A stretch of 64,000 nt of DNA from Tetrapyrgos nigripes (lineage: Eukaryota > Basidiomycota > Agaricomycetes > Agaricales > Campanellaceae). Positions 12,620 to 23,878 of the stretch are shown piece after piece. The translations under genes and the position numbers were made by a program. Each line of letters opens with the position of its first letter. Within the stretch, counting starts at the first letter, position 1. Location of the stretch: contig JAACJM010000090.1 of NCBI GenBank assembly GCA_013368315.1, positions 243,697 through 307,696 on the forward strand, given 5' to 3'. The notes under the pieces are model-generated. The model did not search any database. It was not told the DNA's origin and worked only from the letters and a program-made list of their open reading frames with translations.

Positions 12620-13570
12620 GTGTAACGGGGTGGGTGTTGGGACTGGTGGTGGTTGTGGTCAGAGTGTTTCAGTTGTTGGCGTAACCGTAGGAATGAGCGT
12701 AAAGCGAGGAGTGGGAAGACGGTGAGACGGTGCGGATGTTTGGAGGTTGGAGGTTGCTGGTGGTATGGATGTGTATTGGGTGTCGGATTTGACATTTGGG
12801 GATTTGGATTTGGATTTGGATCGGGGATTGGGATTCCGTACGGAATTTGGCTTGTTTCAATGGGGGGTATGACGGGAGGTGAGGGGCGAGAGTGTGTGAA
12901 GGTTCTTTGGGTACTCCGGGGTCGTTGGCGTGTTGATGTGGGCGATGGGATTTCGTCTTGGCGGAGGTGGATGGTTTCTGGACGTTGCGGGTATTGAGAG
13001 GGGCTACGGGTTACAGGTGGTGACGGGCTACTACAATCTACAAAAGACGTACGGTCTACGGTCTACGGCTCACGGTCCTCCTCAACACTTCCGATACACA
13101 TTCTCCTCTCCCCGTACTACCACCTCCCGTGCATCTTTGCGACGTCGAAGACGCGACAAGCGGCAGGCGTTATCATCCTTTCTATCTCATCATAGCCCCA
13201 TGCGAGCTTGGACCCTCAAAGTCTTCTCTCACTGTCTCGTCTCCAACACTCTCATTATCTTCTCCGAAATCGTTCCTGAGCTGAGTGGTCGTTGAGACGG
13301 TTATGTTTCTCGGTACATATAGTCTACCCGACTCCCGACTACTAGGTTTACTCGAGGTTGCTGCTATTGTGAAAGAGGGATGGGTACGCTCCGCGGACGT
13401 GGACGGGAAGGTGTTTGACAACGGAGGATGGAGGGAAGGAACGTGGGGAGGGGTATGTGTGAAGAAGCGAGAAGAGGAGAGGAATGGTTAGTGGATCGGT
13501 AGTTGACGTCTATGCAATGGGAAGGGAGGCAGGGATAGGGAGCACGCACGCACGCACGCCTGGTTACTAT
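12620..13570. other. G-rich then mixed intergenic sequence
   Basis: Positions 12620-13060 are strongly G/T-rich with short direct repeats such as GGATTTGG (about 12795-12830), probably the 3' part of the preceding locus. After 13060 I see nothing supported, apart from a short CGCACGCA microsatellite near 13543-13560. Confidence 0.35.
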
Positions 13571-13916
13571 TAGCCAGTTTGCGCACCCACGACCACGTGC
13601 GAAATCTGCGTGCGCGTTTCGACCATTGCATTGCGCGAGAACATGATGTCTAAAACGAAAACTCGGGTGTTTTCCGCCAGTCCTCGACGCGCGCATGAGT
13701 GTTCAGACCTAATAGGTCCCTTATACCAACTTTGACCGCTTACACTGCATGTTTGACAGTGTGCAGCGTCTACACTCTTCTGGGGGAAAACGACCAGAAA
13801 ATGACGCGCGGCTCCAAATAGGGCAGGTTGCTGAGGTAAGGCGCAATGCAAATTTCGACCATGGTTGCAACGCGCACGCGGATTTCGCACGTGGTCGTGG
13901 GTGCGCAAACTGGCTA
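13571..13916. mobile_element. MITE with roughly 60-70-bp terminal inverted repeats and possible TA target duplication
   Basis: The left arm starts TAGCCAGTTTGCGCACCCAC at 13571, and the right arm ends with its reverse complement at 13916. Identity continues inwards for some 60-70 bases with a few differences and a small insertion. If the leading TA is a target duplication, the repeat begins GCCAGTTTGCGC, which fits a Tc1/mariner-type non-autonomous element. The 346-bp element has no transposase. Confidence 0.75.
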
Positions 13917-15195
13917 TTGCATCTAGTCTGGATGCCGTTGTCTTGTGGTTGCTACCAGTCCTCCCTCCCTCTCTTATTACTTCTTCGTCACATCCTCAAC
14001 AGTCTCCTGGCTTCATTCCTTCCTTTCAAAAACGGGATGACATGTGATGACGACTCTTCCCCTGGCTCGTTTTGGCGATCGTTGATTGCCTATTCATTTC
14101 TCTTCTCTATCTGAGCTGCCATATCGTCATCCCCACTCGCATTTTTCCGCTTCTACTTCTTGGTTTATATATATACTACATGCTTACTGCTTACTTCATG
14201 CTCCATCTATGACTCCATCTTCTTTCTGACACTACACATACTCTCATAGGTCTATCCCTCGTTTCTTGTTTCTCGTATTATTTTTTTTTGCTCTGTTTTG
14301 GTCTTTGGTCTTGTATATACCGGTTGGTTTTTTGCTTTCTCGTGTCGTTTCTTTTTCATCTTCTGGTTGTTTCGTTTCGTTTCGTTTGGGCTCTGTGTTT
14401 TGCTTTTGGTGTTTTGATCGGCATCTTTTTATTATCTTGGAATCCTATCTGATTTCGATTTCCTTTGCGTTCTTTCTCTTTCTTTTTTTTTTTTTTTTGA
14501 TTTAATGCTCGTCGTCTGGTACTCCCTCCCAAAAACGTCTTCGTCGCTGGTGGAGGTTGCTTCACCTCCTACTCTTGCATGGATACACCCATACGTACAT
14601 AGACTCATACATTCTTGCATACTTGCATACTGTTTTTTTTTAAAATTGCAAGAGAGCCCGAGTCCGTGAGTGAGTCTGAGTCTTAGCCGCTATCCTTCCT
14701 CTTCTCTCTCCTCTCTCTGGGTGCTTCATGAGTCGTCCTCTTGTACTTAATAAGACGTCTTGAGCCTGAGATCGGTTGAAACGTAGATAATGGAGTGTAT
14801 GGAGAAGACGATGAGAAAGCAGGTAAATTGGCATTGCAGAGTGTGTGTTTCCGAGGAGTTAGCCTTCTTCAGCTCGAGATAGTCTCGACGAAGATTCCAG
14901 AATACGACAGTCCCTCTGTAGTATCTTCCTGGATCCCTCAATGCACAACATCGTTTTGGTTCGCGGTACTCTTCCAACTGTCTTCTGGGTTGACGAGAGG
15001 CAAGTATATTAAGGTATCACGACGTGACTAAAGACAATGACGTCATCCAGTAGGCGTCTACGGACCTGCAAAGCGCCAAAATGAAGGTCTCCTCGCACTG
15101 ATGGTGGTATATCATACTGTGATACTCCACCAAACTCAGCACAGGTTGAGGACAATAATAAGGAAGGTTGTTTAGCGCACACACTTTGCCAAACC
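13917..15195. other. Intergenic, T-rich low-complexity stretch
   Basis: 14260-14520 is T/TC-rich low-complexity sequence with homopolymer runs, and a further T run lies near 14633. No gene is supported on either strand. Confidence 0.4.
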
Positions 15196-15410
15196 ATGCG
15201 TCTTCTCCGTACTCCGTACCTCTACTCCAGACCCAGTGCTTGAGTACTTATTTTGGCTCGGGTCTTCCCCTATGCCACATTATCGCACACTTGCCAGGGT
15301 GACTGCGAGGTGCTATTTCAGGACGTGATGAATGATGATGCTGGGAGATGCGAAGAAGTCTAAGGGGATAAACTGGAAGCCTCTCGAAAGTACACCACAA
15401 CCCTACCGCT
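15196..15410 (+). pseudogene. Truncated HET-domain gene fragment
   Basis: The sequence starts ATGCGTCTTCTCCGTACTCC and is clearly similar to the first 200 bases or so of the HET gene at 15965. Shared blocks include CTCTACTCCAGACCCAGTGC, TTTCAGGACGTGATGAA and GATGCGAAGAAGTC. An inserted repeat of TCCGTAC shifts the frame within the first codons, and later changes bring stops. Similarity ends near 15410. It is a partial tandem duplicate lying about 770 bp upstream of the intact gene. Confidence 0.8.
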
Positions 15411-15964
15411 CCAATCACTTCCTACCACACTCCTGTCACCGCCTTTCCCACTGACGAGCTGCGTTCGCCATAGACTCGTAAGTATGATCCGTATCTGCCG
15501 GAATGACCAGCTTTATAATTAATCACCTAGATTCTCCACCACTCTAAGTTCAACTTTACGAATCAGGAAACTTTCTAACACATCTCAGTACACGGGATCT
15601 AGTCATGATGATCAGCGCTGCTACCTCCATAGCGATCACGCTGAAGAAGGACCACAATTGATCTTGATAATTACTCCCGAGACAGTCGTTGCCCTTAGAT
15701 AGTTAGATAGATAGTAATTTTGGTATGTGGCTTGATGAACAATATTGTATCCAGGGCCCACTGACAGACTTCTAATTGTTCTGAACCCCAACGAAGAATC
15801 TGATATGGGTATATCATAAGATGCTAGAAAATGCTACGATATCATTCCATTCCATCCCCCAGTACAGGTACATCAACCGATCCTTGGCCGCGAACGGTAC
15901 GCAAACTCTCTTGATTCTTTTTTATTCAGGGCCTGACTTCGACCTTCGTACGCTTTGACAAGTT
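15411..15964. other. Spacer between HET fragment and HET gene
   Basis: No gene recognised. It should include the promoter of the HET gene; I cannot identify a convincing TATA element. Confidence 0.35.
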
Positions 15965-18292
15965 ATGCGTCTCCTCCGTACCTCTACTCCAGACCCAGTG
16001 CTCCAATATTTTAGTTCCTATCCCCCTCCCTATGCTATATTGTCTCACACTTGGGGTGACGACGAAGTGTTGTTTCAGGACGTGATGAACGACTTTCGGA
16101 GAGATGCGAAGAAGTCCAGGGGTGGTCCAGGTTGGCAGAAACTAGAAGCCTCCCGCCGCTTCGCTCTGGATCGTGGATTCGAGTATATCTGGAATGATAC
16201 CTGCTGCATCGACAAGGAATCCAGCGCCGAGCTTACCGAATCCCTCAATTCCATGTTCAAATACTATGAGGATTCCTCGCTGTGCGTCGCGTTTATCAGT
16301 GATGTATCATCCAGTATGGCGGAGGAGACCGCTAGGAAGGAGGAATTCAAGCAGAGTCGGTGGTTCAGCAGGGGATGGACGTTGCAAGAGCTCATTGCAC
16401 CTGCAGATATCGTCTTTGTTGATAGAAGTTGGGTTGAAATTGGGTTGAAGTCAGATCCAGATATGGAAGACCTCATACGAGAGGCGACAGGAATTTCCTC
16501 AGAGGCTCTCGAGAATCCATTTTCCCCAAAGATCAGTGTTGCTGCAAAGATGTCGTGGGCAGCTTCGAGGGAGACTACTCGAGAAGAGGACATGGCTTAC
16601 TGTCTTATAGGACTCTTCCGTGTCAACATGCCTCCGATGTACGGTGAAGGGAGCTATAATGCTTTTCTTCGACTGCAACTAGAGGTGATCAAACTTTATA
16701 AAGACAGAAGCATCTTTGCTTGGAAGTCATACAGAGACAACCTCACGCACAGAGGATTGCTTGCCAACTCCCCTCGGGAGTTCCTTGGTAGAGGAAGTGT
16801 TCAATTTATCGAGGGACAGAAGATTGGTCGATCCGTACAGCGCTCTGCATCACAAGAGATGGACCCACACGCTCAGCGGGGGAACAACGCACTGACCGCA
16901 TGTATATGCTGTTTACTCGGTGGCTTGCCTTATGTGCTGTGCTATGCATGCTTCTGCTTGACCGACTCGCAGAATGATGCAATGAAAGCTCAGGCCACTG
17001 GATTCCTTCAAGTGGATCCTACATTTACGATGACCAATGCGAATCTCCATATCAATTTCCCTTTTGAAGTTCGTCAATTCTCCAACTCTGCTGGGGATAG
17101 CATGGGCAGAGTGTCTTTGAACTGTTATTCAGATGAAAGACTGGAGAAATATCTCTGCATTTATGTTCGCGCTGTGGGGAATGGTCAATTTCAGCGCATT
17201 CGTGCGGATCTACTTCCCGAAGTTTCCAGTAAAATCCAGGACACCGGCATGACAGTAGTTCGGGAAATGCAATTTCAACAGCCTTCCCTTGATGGCTACA
17301 CAAGTAGATTTTGGAGAACCTCAGCAAGGAGGTGTGTCTTCGTGGTTGCCGACTCATTGACCGCGATCACTGGCCTGGCCAGCTACAAATTCATGCGGCA
17401 CGTTGAATGGCATCCCAAACATGCCAGTCACCATGTCCTCACAAATCCTGTTTGGCTGCAGGCATCTCAAACCGTCTCTCCAAGCTGGTGCTTACCATTT
17501 TACGACGCTGTTAACGGACGAGGGTTTATTTTCTCTGTCATGGTCGACGCTCATGCGCGTGGCATTTATTGTGATGCATTTGTTGCAAATTCAATCACGA
17601 CAGAGACCGATATGCTTTACGCAGTCAAGTCCTACTGGCAGCAGTGTATCTTTCATACGCAACAATATGTACAGAGGAGGAGTCATGGTGATAGAGCCTT
17701 CCTTTGGCATGGCAATCGAATCATTCGTATGCATGTACGCAATGTTACTACCTCCTCGCAATGGAAAGACGATATCACGGACGGTACAGCCATCTTCGCC
17801 ATCGATGTCGCTACGATCAGGGACCCTACTTTACGCGAAATGCTCAAGCGCCCAGATTCCGAGACAGATCCCTCAGCAGCAGAATGCAGTCATCTAGTCT
17901 TTCTTGTGGAACTTGACAGTGATTGTCAACTGAGTTTAGATGAACAAACCAGACACCGGGGATTTGGAGATACTCATACCCTCGTACGAGTATCAAAGGA
18001 GGACTTGCCAACCTTGATGCTTGTTCACGGTTCTTTTGGGCAAGTTGAGGTCAAAGTAGGGTTGGACCATGATGAGAATATATCGTTCGACCTGGAAACA
18101 GCTCCTGACGGGTTTATTATATCGGACAATATTGGAGGGAAGAGGAGTTCCTTGATATCAGGAAGATGGGTTTCTATCGATGATACAGGAAGATCGTTGG
18201 AACACGAAATAGTCGTCAAAATGGGAAAAACAACGAGGCCATACCAATTTGGATCTCATTGCGTCTCTATACATGTTTCTCATTGTATCTAG
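15965..18292 (+). CDS. HET-domain protein (heterokaryon-incompatibility-like)
   Basis: An uninterrupted 775-codon frame starts at the first ATG. Residues 21-160 carry the HET domain signatures in order: PPYAILSHTWGDDEV (21-35), YIWNDTCCIDKESSAEL (74-90) and SRWFSRGWTLQELIAP (131-146). TREEDMAYCLIGLF (205-218) with MPPMYGEG is the motif that usually follows in the basidiomycete HET family. Residues 309-332 form a short Cys-rich hydrophobic stretch. The C-terminal 440 residues have no NACHT, WD40 or ankyrin repeats that I can recognise, so this is a stand-alone HET protein rather than a HET-E-type STAND receptor. HET domains are TIR-like and trigger programmed death on non-self recognition in some fungi; whether this copy does so is unknown. 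The absence of introns and the degraded upstream copy fit the rapid duplication seen in such families. Confidence 0.9.
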   Translation: MRLLRTSTPDPVLQYFSSYPPPYAILSHTWGDDEVLFQDVMNDFRRDAKKSRGGPGWQKLEASRRFALDRGFEYIWNDTCCIDKESSAELTESLNSMFKYYEDSSLCVAFISDVSSSMAEETARKEEFKQSRWFSRGWTLQELIAPADIVFVDRSWVEIGLKSDPDMEDLIREATGISSEALENPFSPKISVAAKMSWAASRETTREEDMAYCLIGLFRVNMPPMYGEGSYNAFLRLQLEVIKLYKDRSIFAWKSYRDNLTHRGLLANSPREFLGRGSVQFIEGQKIGRSVQRSASQEMDPHAQRGNNALTACICCLLGGLPYVLCYACFCLTDSQNDAMKAQATGFLQVDPTFTMTNANLHINFPFEVRQFSNSAGDSMGRVSLNCYSDERLEKYLCIYVRAVGNGQFQRIRADLLPEVSSKIQDTGMTVVREMQFQQPSLDGYTSRFWRTSARRCVFVVADSLTAITGLASYKFMRHVEWHPKHASHHVLTNPVWLQASQTVSPSWCLPFYDAVNGRGFIFSVMVDAHARGIYCDAFVANSITTETDMLYAVKSYWQQCIFHTQQYVQRRSHGDRAFLWHGNRIIRMHVRNVTTSSQWKDDITDGTAIFAIDVATIRDPTLREMLKRPDSETDPSAAECSHLVFLVELDSDCQLSLDEQTRHRGFGDTHTLVRVSKEDLPTLMLVHGSFGQVEVKVGLDHDENISFDLETAPDGFIISDNIGGKRSSLISGRWVSIDDTGRSLEHEIVVKMGKTTRPYQFGSHCVSIHVSHCI

Positions 18293-18959
18293 GTAATATG
18301 GAATTTGATGAGCCTCACCGGGTCCTAAGGATTATCGCCCGCCTCACAATGGCCATAGTGGGACTTGTTATAATTGTAGATACTACGGGCAAGGAGTTGA
18401 ACGTCAGAAGTTGTATCTACTAGTATGTATGTAGATACAAGTGTCTAATTCTATTTTGCCTCAGTCATACAAGACTGATCCTCAGCTTTACCTTTGAACT
18501 TACCTGTAACCCTAAGCTGTTTGAGTTTCTCTCTCTGTAAACGTTTCCCGGTTTCCTTACCTCTTTGTCTCTTTGAATTTGAATTATTATATCTCAAACA
18601 CCTGTTCTATGTGAGTATTTCTCAGCGTGAATGCTCCAAGCGTTGCATGTAGTAGAAGTGTTGATTGCATTCGATATTACATTTAACACAATCATATTCT
18701 ACTTGATATTACGTGTCGACTTGAGCGTCGCGAATGCTCAAGTTGTTGCGGATGTGCTCTCAACTACTTGGGAGTCTGTGGCATTTATCTTCTTCGGTAA
18801 GATCAGATTTATTAAGTAAAATACTTATTAGACGATAGACCGTGCTACATAGCTCGTGAGCTGTAGCCTGCAATCGTAGCCTTATACATCCTACCGTGTC
18901 CAACTACTTCAGTGTCACACCCTGTACTATCCATCCACTTCCAAATTCTCTCTTACAGT
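18293..18959. other. Intergenic, 3' flank of HET gene
   Basis: No supported gene. A short near-palindrome, GTAGATAC...GTATGTAGATAC, sits near 18376-18440. Confidence 0.35.
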
Positions 18960-19960
18960 CCACGATCCACCAATACACGTACCCATGCCGCCAATGTCCA
19001 TCCCATCGGAATCCAAATCTCCAAACCCAAATCCGAGTCCCCAATCTCACATCTGGCCTCCAGGGTCCGCCCTCTAGGTATCCCCACCATCTTCCTGCCT
19101 CCCGTCTTCGACTCCTATTCCTGAGTCGTTCCCGAGGCTACGCCAATTGCGGCAACCAATCCCAACACCTCACTAGCACTTACTCACAATGCTCACTACC
19201 ATCACTGTCACCACATCCGCATATGTCGTTTTGAGCCCTATAGCAGGTAAGATATTGTAGTACTCGAGGACAAGAACTGTATCGGTGTTGGAGAGGGTGG
19301 TGGACGAGGAATGTTGGTGGCGGGTTTATGAAAGGTGAAAGGAGAAGAATTAGCACTGCGGAAATGAAAAACATACCCAAATGCCCGCTAAAATTCCCCA
19401 ACGGATCTCTCTCACCTTCATGGCTCGGTTTCGCACTCTTCGGGAATGGAACGTTGGGTGGTAACCAGTAGAGAATGGATACGTAACTCGTTAAGGAATG
19501 AAAGTGAGCAGGTAGATTCTAGATAAAAAAAGAAACATGGAAAGACGAAGAAAGTGTCAGAAGCAACGAAACTAAGAGAAACAACAAAACACATACCCAA
19601 TCAACTCCCAAAGCTCCCAACGAATCTCTCTCACATGCTCCACAGCTCGAATTTGCACTATCTGAGCATGGAAAGGCGAGTGGTAACGAGTAGAGGTATA
19701 TAACGATGTGTATTTACAGGTGGTGGAGAGGAAGAGAGGTTAAATGGGGAGAAATACAAAAGAACAAAAGAAACACTCACCAAACCCTCGTCTAAACAAT
19801 CGTCTCATTCCTCTCTCCACAGTCTTCCTGAGTACAGACAACTGCTGACGGCGTCTTCGCGTAGATAAAACTAGAGTGCGAGGGAAGGAAAACCATATTT
19901 CTCCCAGAAGCAATTTTCCCTAAGTCCCAGATGAATTTGTTGCTTGTGGCGGCGTCGGTT
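18960..19960 (-). pseudogene. Decayed inverted copy of the 11763-12619 gene
   Basis: Reading the minus strand, pieces match the gene at 11763-12619 in order. Near 19840-19790 a run ending GGAATGAGACGATTG...TTTGGTGAGT matches the end of exon 1 and its splice donor. Near 19690-19610 a frame gives SSCGACERDSLGALG, the counterpart of PSCGACERDLLGSFG in exon 2. A second, more diverged exon-2 copy lies near 19480-19390. Near 19250-19180 CCTGCTATAGGGCTCAAAAC matches the middle of exon 3. Similarity to the G-rich region 3' of the gene continues to about 18990. Stops and frame breaks occur in every piece, so this is a relic with exon 2 duplicated. Confidence 0.65.
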
Positions 19961-20110
19961 TGTTCTTGATGCCTGGATGCGATGGGGGAGGAAGATGAAG
20001 GTGAGGAAGTCGGATGATAGAGGAAGGTGGGAAGTGTGGATTGGTGTTGGGATCGGGAGGAAAGAGTGTATCGTAGATATTAGACGAAAAAAACTAGTCA
20101 GGAATCATCT

Positions 20111-20176
20111 AGCACTCCTGGACAACCTTCTGCTGCCCCAGGGTCGAGGCTGCATACTCCTGTGTCCAAGAGTGCT
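20111..20176 (-). repeat. 66-bp structured inverted-repeat element, copy 1
   Basis: Starts AGCACTCCTGGAC and ends GTCCAAGAGTGCT. It has the same length as the reverse complement of the element at 21507-21572 and is closely similar, including the central CTTCTGCTGCCCCAGGGTCG. The imperfect 13-15-bp ends could fold. Function is unknown. Confidence 0.7.
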
Positions 20177-20987
20177 AAAATGGTGATAGAAAAAAAGAAA
20201 ATATCAGAAAACTCATGCAAGTAGTTACGCCCACACATCTGACTACCTGCTCACTCGTCGCACCCAGAACCAGCGCCCCACTTCTACAACTCTTAGTTGA
20301 TCTACGCAAGTCAGTTTGAGCAATATGTCGGATCGGTTGCGGGTTAGGCCAGCGTTAAAGGGATTTTTAGAAGAAGGGGTCAGTGGCGGTGAAGGTGGAG
20401 ACGCCGAGAGGAAAAAAGGTTAAAAAATCCTAAGAGAGGATTGATTAGTTGATTAGTATTAATATAGAGTACTGATTGATGTTTTAAGACTCACCTAAGT
20501 GCTATTGAGCAATAGAACAGCGAGTGCGGGTATGCTCACAGCGAGAACGGCAGAGACTGGAGACCTGGGAACATTTTAATCGAATTCTATGGTCCTTCAA
20601 AGGGAAGATGACGCCCGGATAGAGAGAACGACCGAGTAGAAAGACGTACAGGTTGAAGTTGGGTTGAAGACAAGTCGAGCTTGATGAGTTTGAGGATCAT
20701 AACGGGTTACCAGAGACTGCTGGCTACTGGATACTCGTTAAGGATGGCGGTTATAATCCTGAGCTTGAGCAGGAAGGCGGCGTCGAAGAGATAGATGGTC
20801 GTACTGCGATTTCGGGAAGCTGCGGGTGTTGAGGGAAAGTCAACAGTCAGCATGTACAAACAGAAGTGGATTCTGTCTGTAGCGAAACGAAACGTATTCT
20901 TTTTCGCATTAAGTGGCCCCAAACCAGATTTGGATACTACAGTCGAACGAGGAGGAAGAAGAAAGAAAGACGCGTATTTGCGTCTTT

Positions 20988-21026
20988 GTTTACCTACAGC
21001 CTTATTCGTTAAGGCTGTAGGTAAAC
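20988..21026. repeat. Perfect 17-bp hairpin
   Basis: GTTTACCTACAGCCTTA (20988-21004) and its exact complement (21010-21026) are separated by five bases. A T run does not follow, so it is not a typical terminator. No gene is supported around it. Confidence 0.7.
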
Positions 21027-21506
21027 AGTCCACAACATGCACCTTGTCTCCTACTTCCACCATCACTCGCAGTACTCAAAAGCCTTTGGAATACATCACT
21101 TGGATTTCATTGGATCGCAGGGTTCGGAAGGATGGAACGGATATGGCTCGGGAGGAGATATTGAGGAAGAGAGGGGAGAGGGTTGGATTGGTGAGTAGTT
21201 CTGTCGCATTTTTAGATTTCTTTGGACGCTGAAGTTGCTCTTTGCAGGATATTGAAGCTTCTCCAGGACTCAGTGTCCTTTTCTCATTGACTCTGTGTCA
21301 ACAAGCCCGTTCGATCCGCCCAGGGGACAGCGGTGGGTAGAGAAGGGTGCGTCCAATTGGATATGGGCATGGGAATGACTGCAGGGATGGGGAGTGGCAT
21401 GGGAGTGCTGGGTGCTGGGCTCAGTGCTAGTTCAGCCTGGAAAGCCACAGTACAAATACTTTCAGGTGAGTTTTCTTAGATTTTAGTCTTCTTCTTTCGC
21501 CATTGT

Positions 21507-21572
21507 AGCACACCTGGACCCGGGAGTATGTAGCAACGACCCTGGGGCAGCAGAAGGTGGTCCAGGTGTGCT
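21507..21572 (+). repeat. 66-bp structured inverted-repeat element, copy 2
   Basis: Starts AGCACACCTGGACC and ends GGTCCAGGTGTGCT, a perfect 14-bp inverted repeat. It is the second copy, in opposite orientation, of the element at 20111-20176. No direct flanking duplication is clear. Confidence 0.75.
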
Positions 21573-21985
21573 GCAATAACTGATTCCTCTTCTGTTTATT
21601 TCGCCCTCGTCGTCCCGAATATGGAAGCTTAGGCCATATGGGGGTATGCAGCCTGGTTGCTAACAGTCAGGCATTCTTGGATGATAGTAGCATACCTCCT
21701 GCTGGCATTGTCATGTTGGATGTCTGGCTCTGGCTTTTCCCCAATAATAGACCCAGATGGTGCCTCCACTATACTCGCAAGCTTCGCTTCGTATGTAATA
21801 GACCAAACTGAGGGCAACCGCCCCCATAGAAACGTAGAGATTGTAAGTGAGCGATTGGGCTATCAGAAACATAAGAAAAACAAATGAAACAATAAATGGA
21901 TGTGTCAGAGAGGGGTATCAGATGAGGCTCCGCTTGCTATTTGCGGAGATCTCTGGAGGTGCAGGCACCTACATCAAGCCCTGGC

Positions 21986-22031
21986 AAAAAAGTCACGTGG
22001 GGGGGAATTTTTCTCTGAAACGTGACTTTTT
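21986..22031. repeat. Hairpin AAAAAGTCACGT / ACGTGACTTTTT
   Basis: A 12-bp perfect inverted repeat around a G-run spacer of about 21 bases. The T-rich right arm is terminator-like in form, but no adjacent gene is supported. Confidence 0.5.
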
Positions 22032-22414
22032 CTCTCTGTTGTCGGCTAAAAGGGTCTTCTGAAGAAACAAAACGACACTAGATAATAGCTAGTAGTACAA
22101 GTTGAACTCGAAGGAGTCGATGGCCAATTATTGATGGGCCGCACCTTGCCCTGGCTGAGAACGACTGGTAAAGGACTTTTTCTAATCACAACCGCCATCA
22201 TCATTTCTGACATCCATATAAACATAACGGGTATGAAAAATTTGCGGACACCCCTTGCGGACACCCATATTTTTACTGCTATGGACTTATTTCTTGTCCA
22301 AACCGTTGTCTCTCTTAGTTTATGGGATAGTACAACACTCCTACCACCTGCTATGAATGATAAGAATGGAAAAAATAGTCTCTTTACAGGAATTGGCTAT
22401 TCCCAGAAATTATA

Positions 22415-23330
22415 ATGAGTACAAAGTTTTATGAAGCTATTACAGTGTATTACCTTGTAGAAACATGCTAAGATATGACCCCAATACCATCAATTTTTTG
22501 ACATTCAAAGTTGACAAGTGCAAGTACTGGCAGCAAGCATCTCAAAGCACTTGAGATGTGTGAGAAACATTTTGAGTATCTTCAGTGTTGCAATTTCACA
22601 GAGAGATTGACTCATGAGGGTGTAGGAATCTTCTCTTGGTATCCTATAGAGATTATCTATGGAAACATATCCAAAAAAACAAAAAAAAAATTGTAGCTGT
22701 GCTTATCCCACTTTTTTGAAAATGTTTACACTCTGTGGACAGCCCTGGAATGCATCAGTATTGTAACTGGCACTCCTCAGGTTGTCTACAGGGTGTCCAC
22801 AAGGTGTCCACAAGGTGTCCACAAGGTCAGACACCTTGCGGACACCCTGCGGACACCTTGCAGACAAGTGCACAGCAAAATTACAATGAGTACAAATGAT
22901 CTTGAAGCTATTACAATGTCTTATCTTGTAGAAACATGCTAAGACATGACCCTAATACCATCAATTATTTGATATTCAAAGTTGACAAGTCCAAATGTTA
23001 AAAGTACAATGAGTACCAAATTACCTTGAAGTTATTACAATGTGTATCTCCCATAAACATGCTAAGACATGTCCTAATACCACCAATTAGTTGATATTCA
23101 AAGTTGACAAGTGCAGATGCTGGCAGCAAGCATCTCAAAGCACTTGAGATGTATGAAATTTTGAGTGTCTTCATTGCAATTTTACAATGATATTGACTCA
23201 TGAGGATGTAGAAATCTTCTCTTGGTATCCTGTAGAGAAATTATCTGTGGAAACATATCAGAAAAAAAAATTGTGGCTGTGCTTATTCCACTTTTTTGAA
23301 GATTTTTACACTCTGTGGACAACAGATACA
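22415..23330 (+). repeat. Tandem degenerate repeat, three copies
   Basis: Copies lie at about 22415-22735, 22878-22996 (partial) and 23000-23325. They share AAACATGCTAAGAYATG, CAAAGTTGACAAGT, GGCAGCAAGCATCTCAAAGC and CTTCTCTTGGTATCCT. Between copies 1 and 2, at 22792-22860, the short unit GGTGTCCACAA is repeated three times and followed by inverted GACACC motifs. Non-coding. Confidence 0.7.
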
Positions 23331-23878
23331 AGACCTTGAAAGTGTCTCTGAGGTAAGATATACACTTGGCATAGGAGATACAGTCTTATACAGTATCTAC
23401 AATCCTATCTGCAGGGTGTCCGCAACCCTGCAAGGTCTCCGCAAGGGGTGTCCACAAATTTACCAGTACCGTAAACATAGTACACAGGAGATACTGTAAT
23501 CAAGAACAAGAACATAGTACTGCTGAAATTTCACGAGGTCATTCCTTCATATGGAATTGAGGCCTCGAAACTTCCTTCCAATCTTCGTCGTCCTACTCTT
23601 CATCACTTTCGTCAATGCTCAGCGGGTCATGCCAGTATAAATCCATCACATCCCAACGGGTGGAAGAATGCGTTTCGAAGCTCAGTCAGTTCCAAGTCAG
23701 AATCCTCTGTGCCAATAACAAAGACTGGACCCCAATTCTCCAAAAATGCATCTTTCTTCTCCTGTTCAATCTCATCACTGGAATAGTCTCCGTCTTCGAA
23801 TATGTAGAGCGGCAAAGAGTCTCTGTGCACGAGTTTTGCTTTCCAGCAGATCCCGCACGCTGCAAAAGCTATGATTGC

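Noticed and set aside
13749..14114. 121-residue plus-strand frame
   Set aside because: It overlaps the right arm of the MITE and continues into unrelated sequence, with no coding signature.
14266..14505. Plus-strand frame rich in Phe/Leu/Ser
   Set aside because: It is a translation of a T-rich low-complexity tract.
23627..23830. Minus-strand acidic 67-residue frame just left of repeat A copy 1
   Set aside because: It looks mildly protein-like and may be the truncated tail of a gene cut by repeat A, but it has no ATG, no motif and no exon partner.
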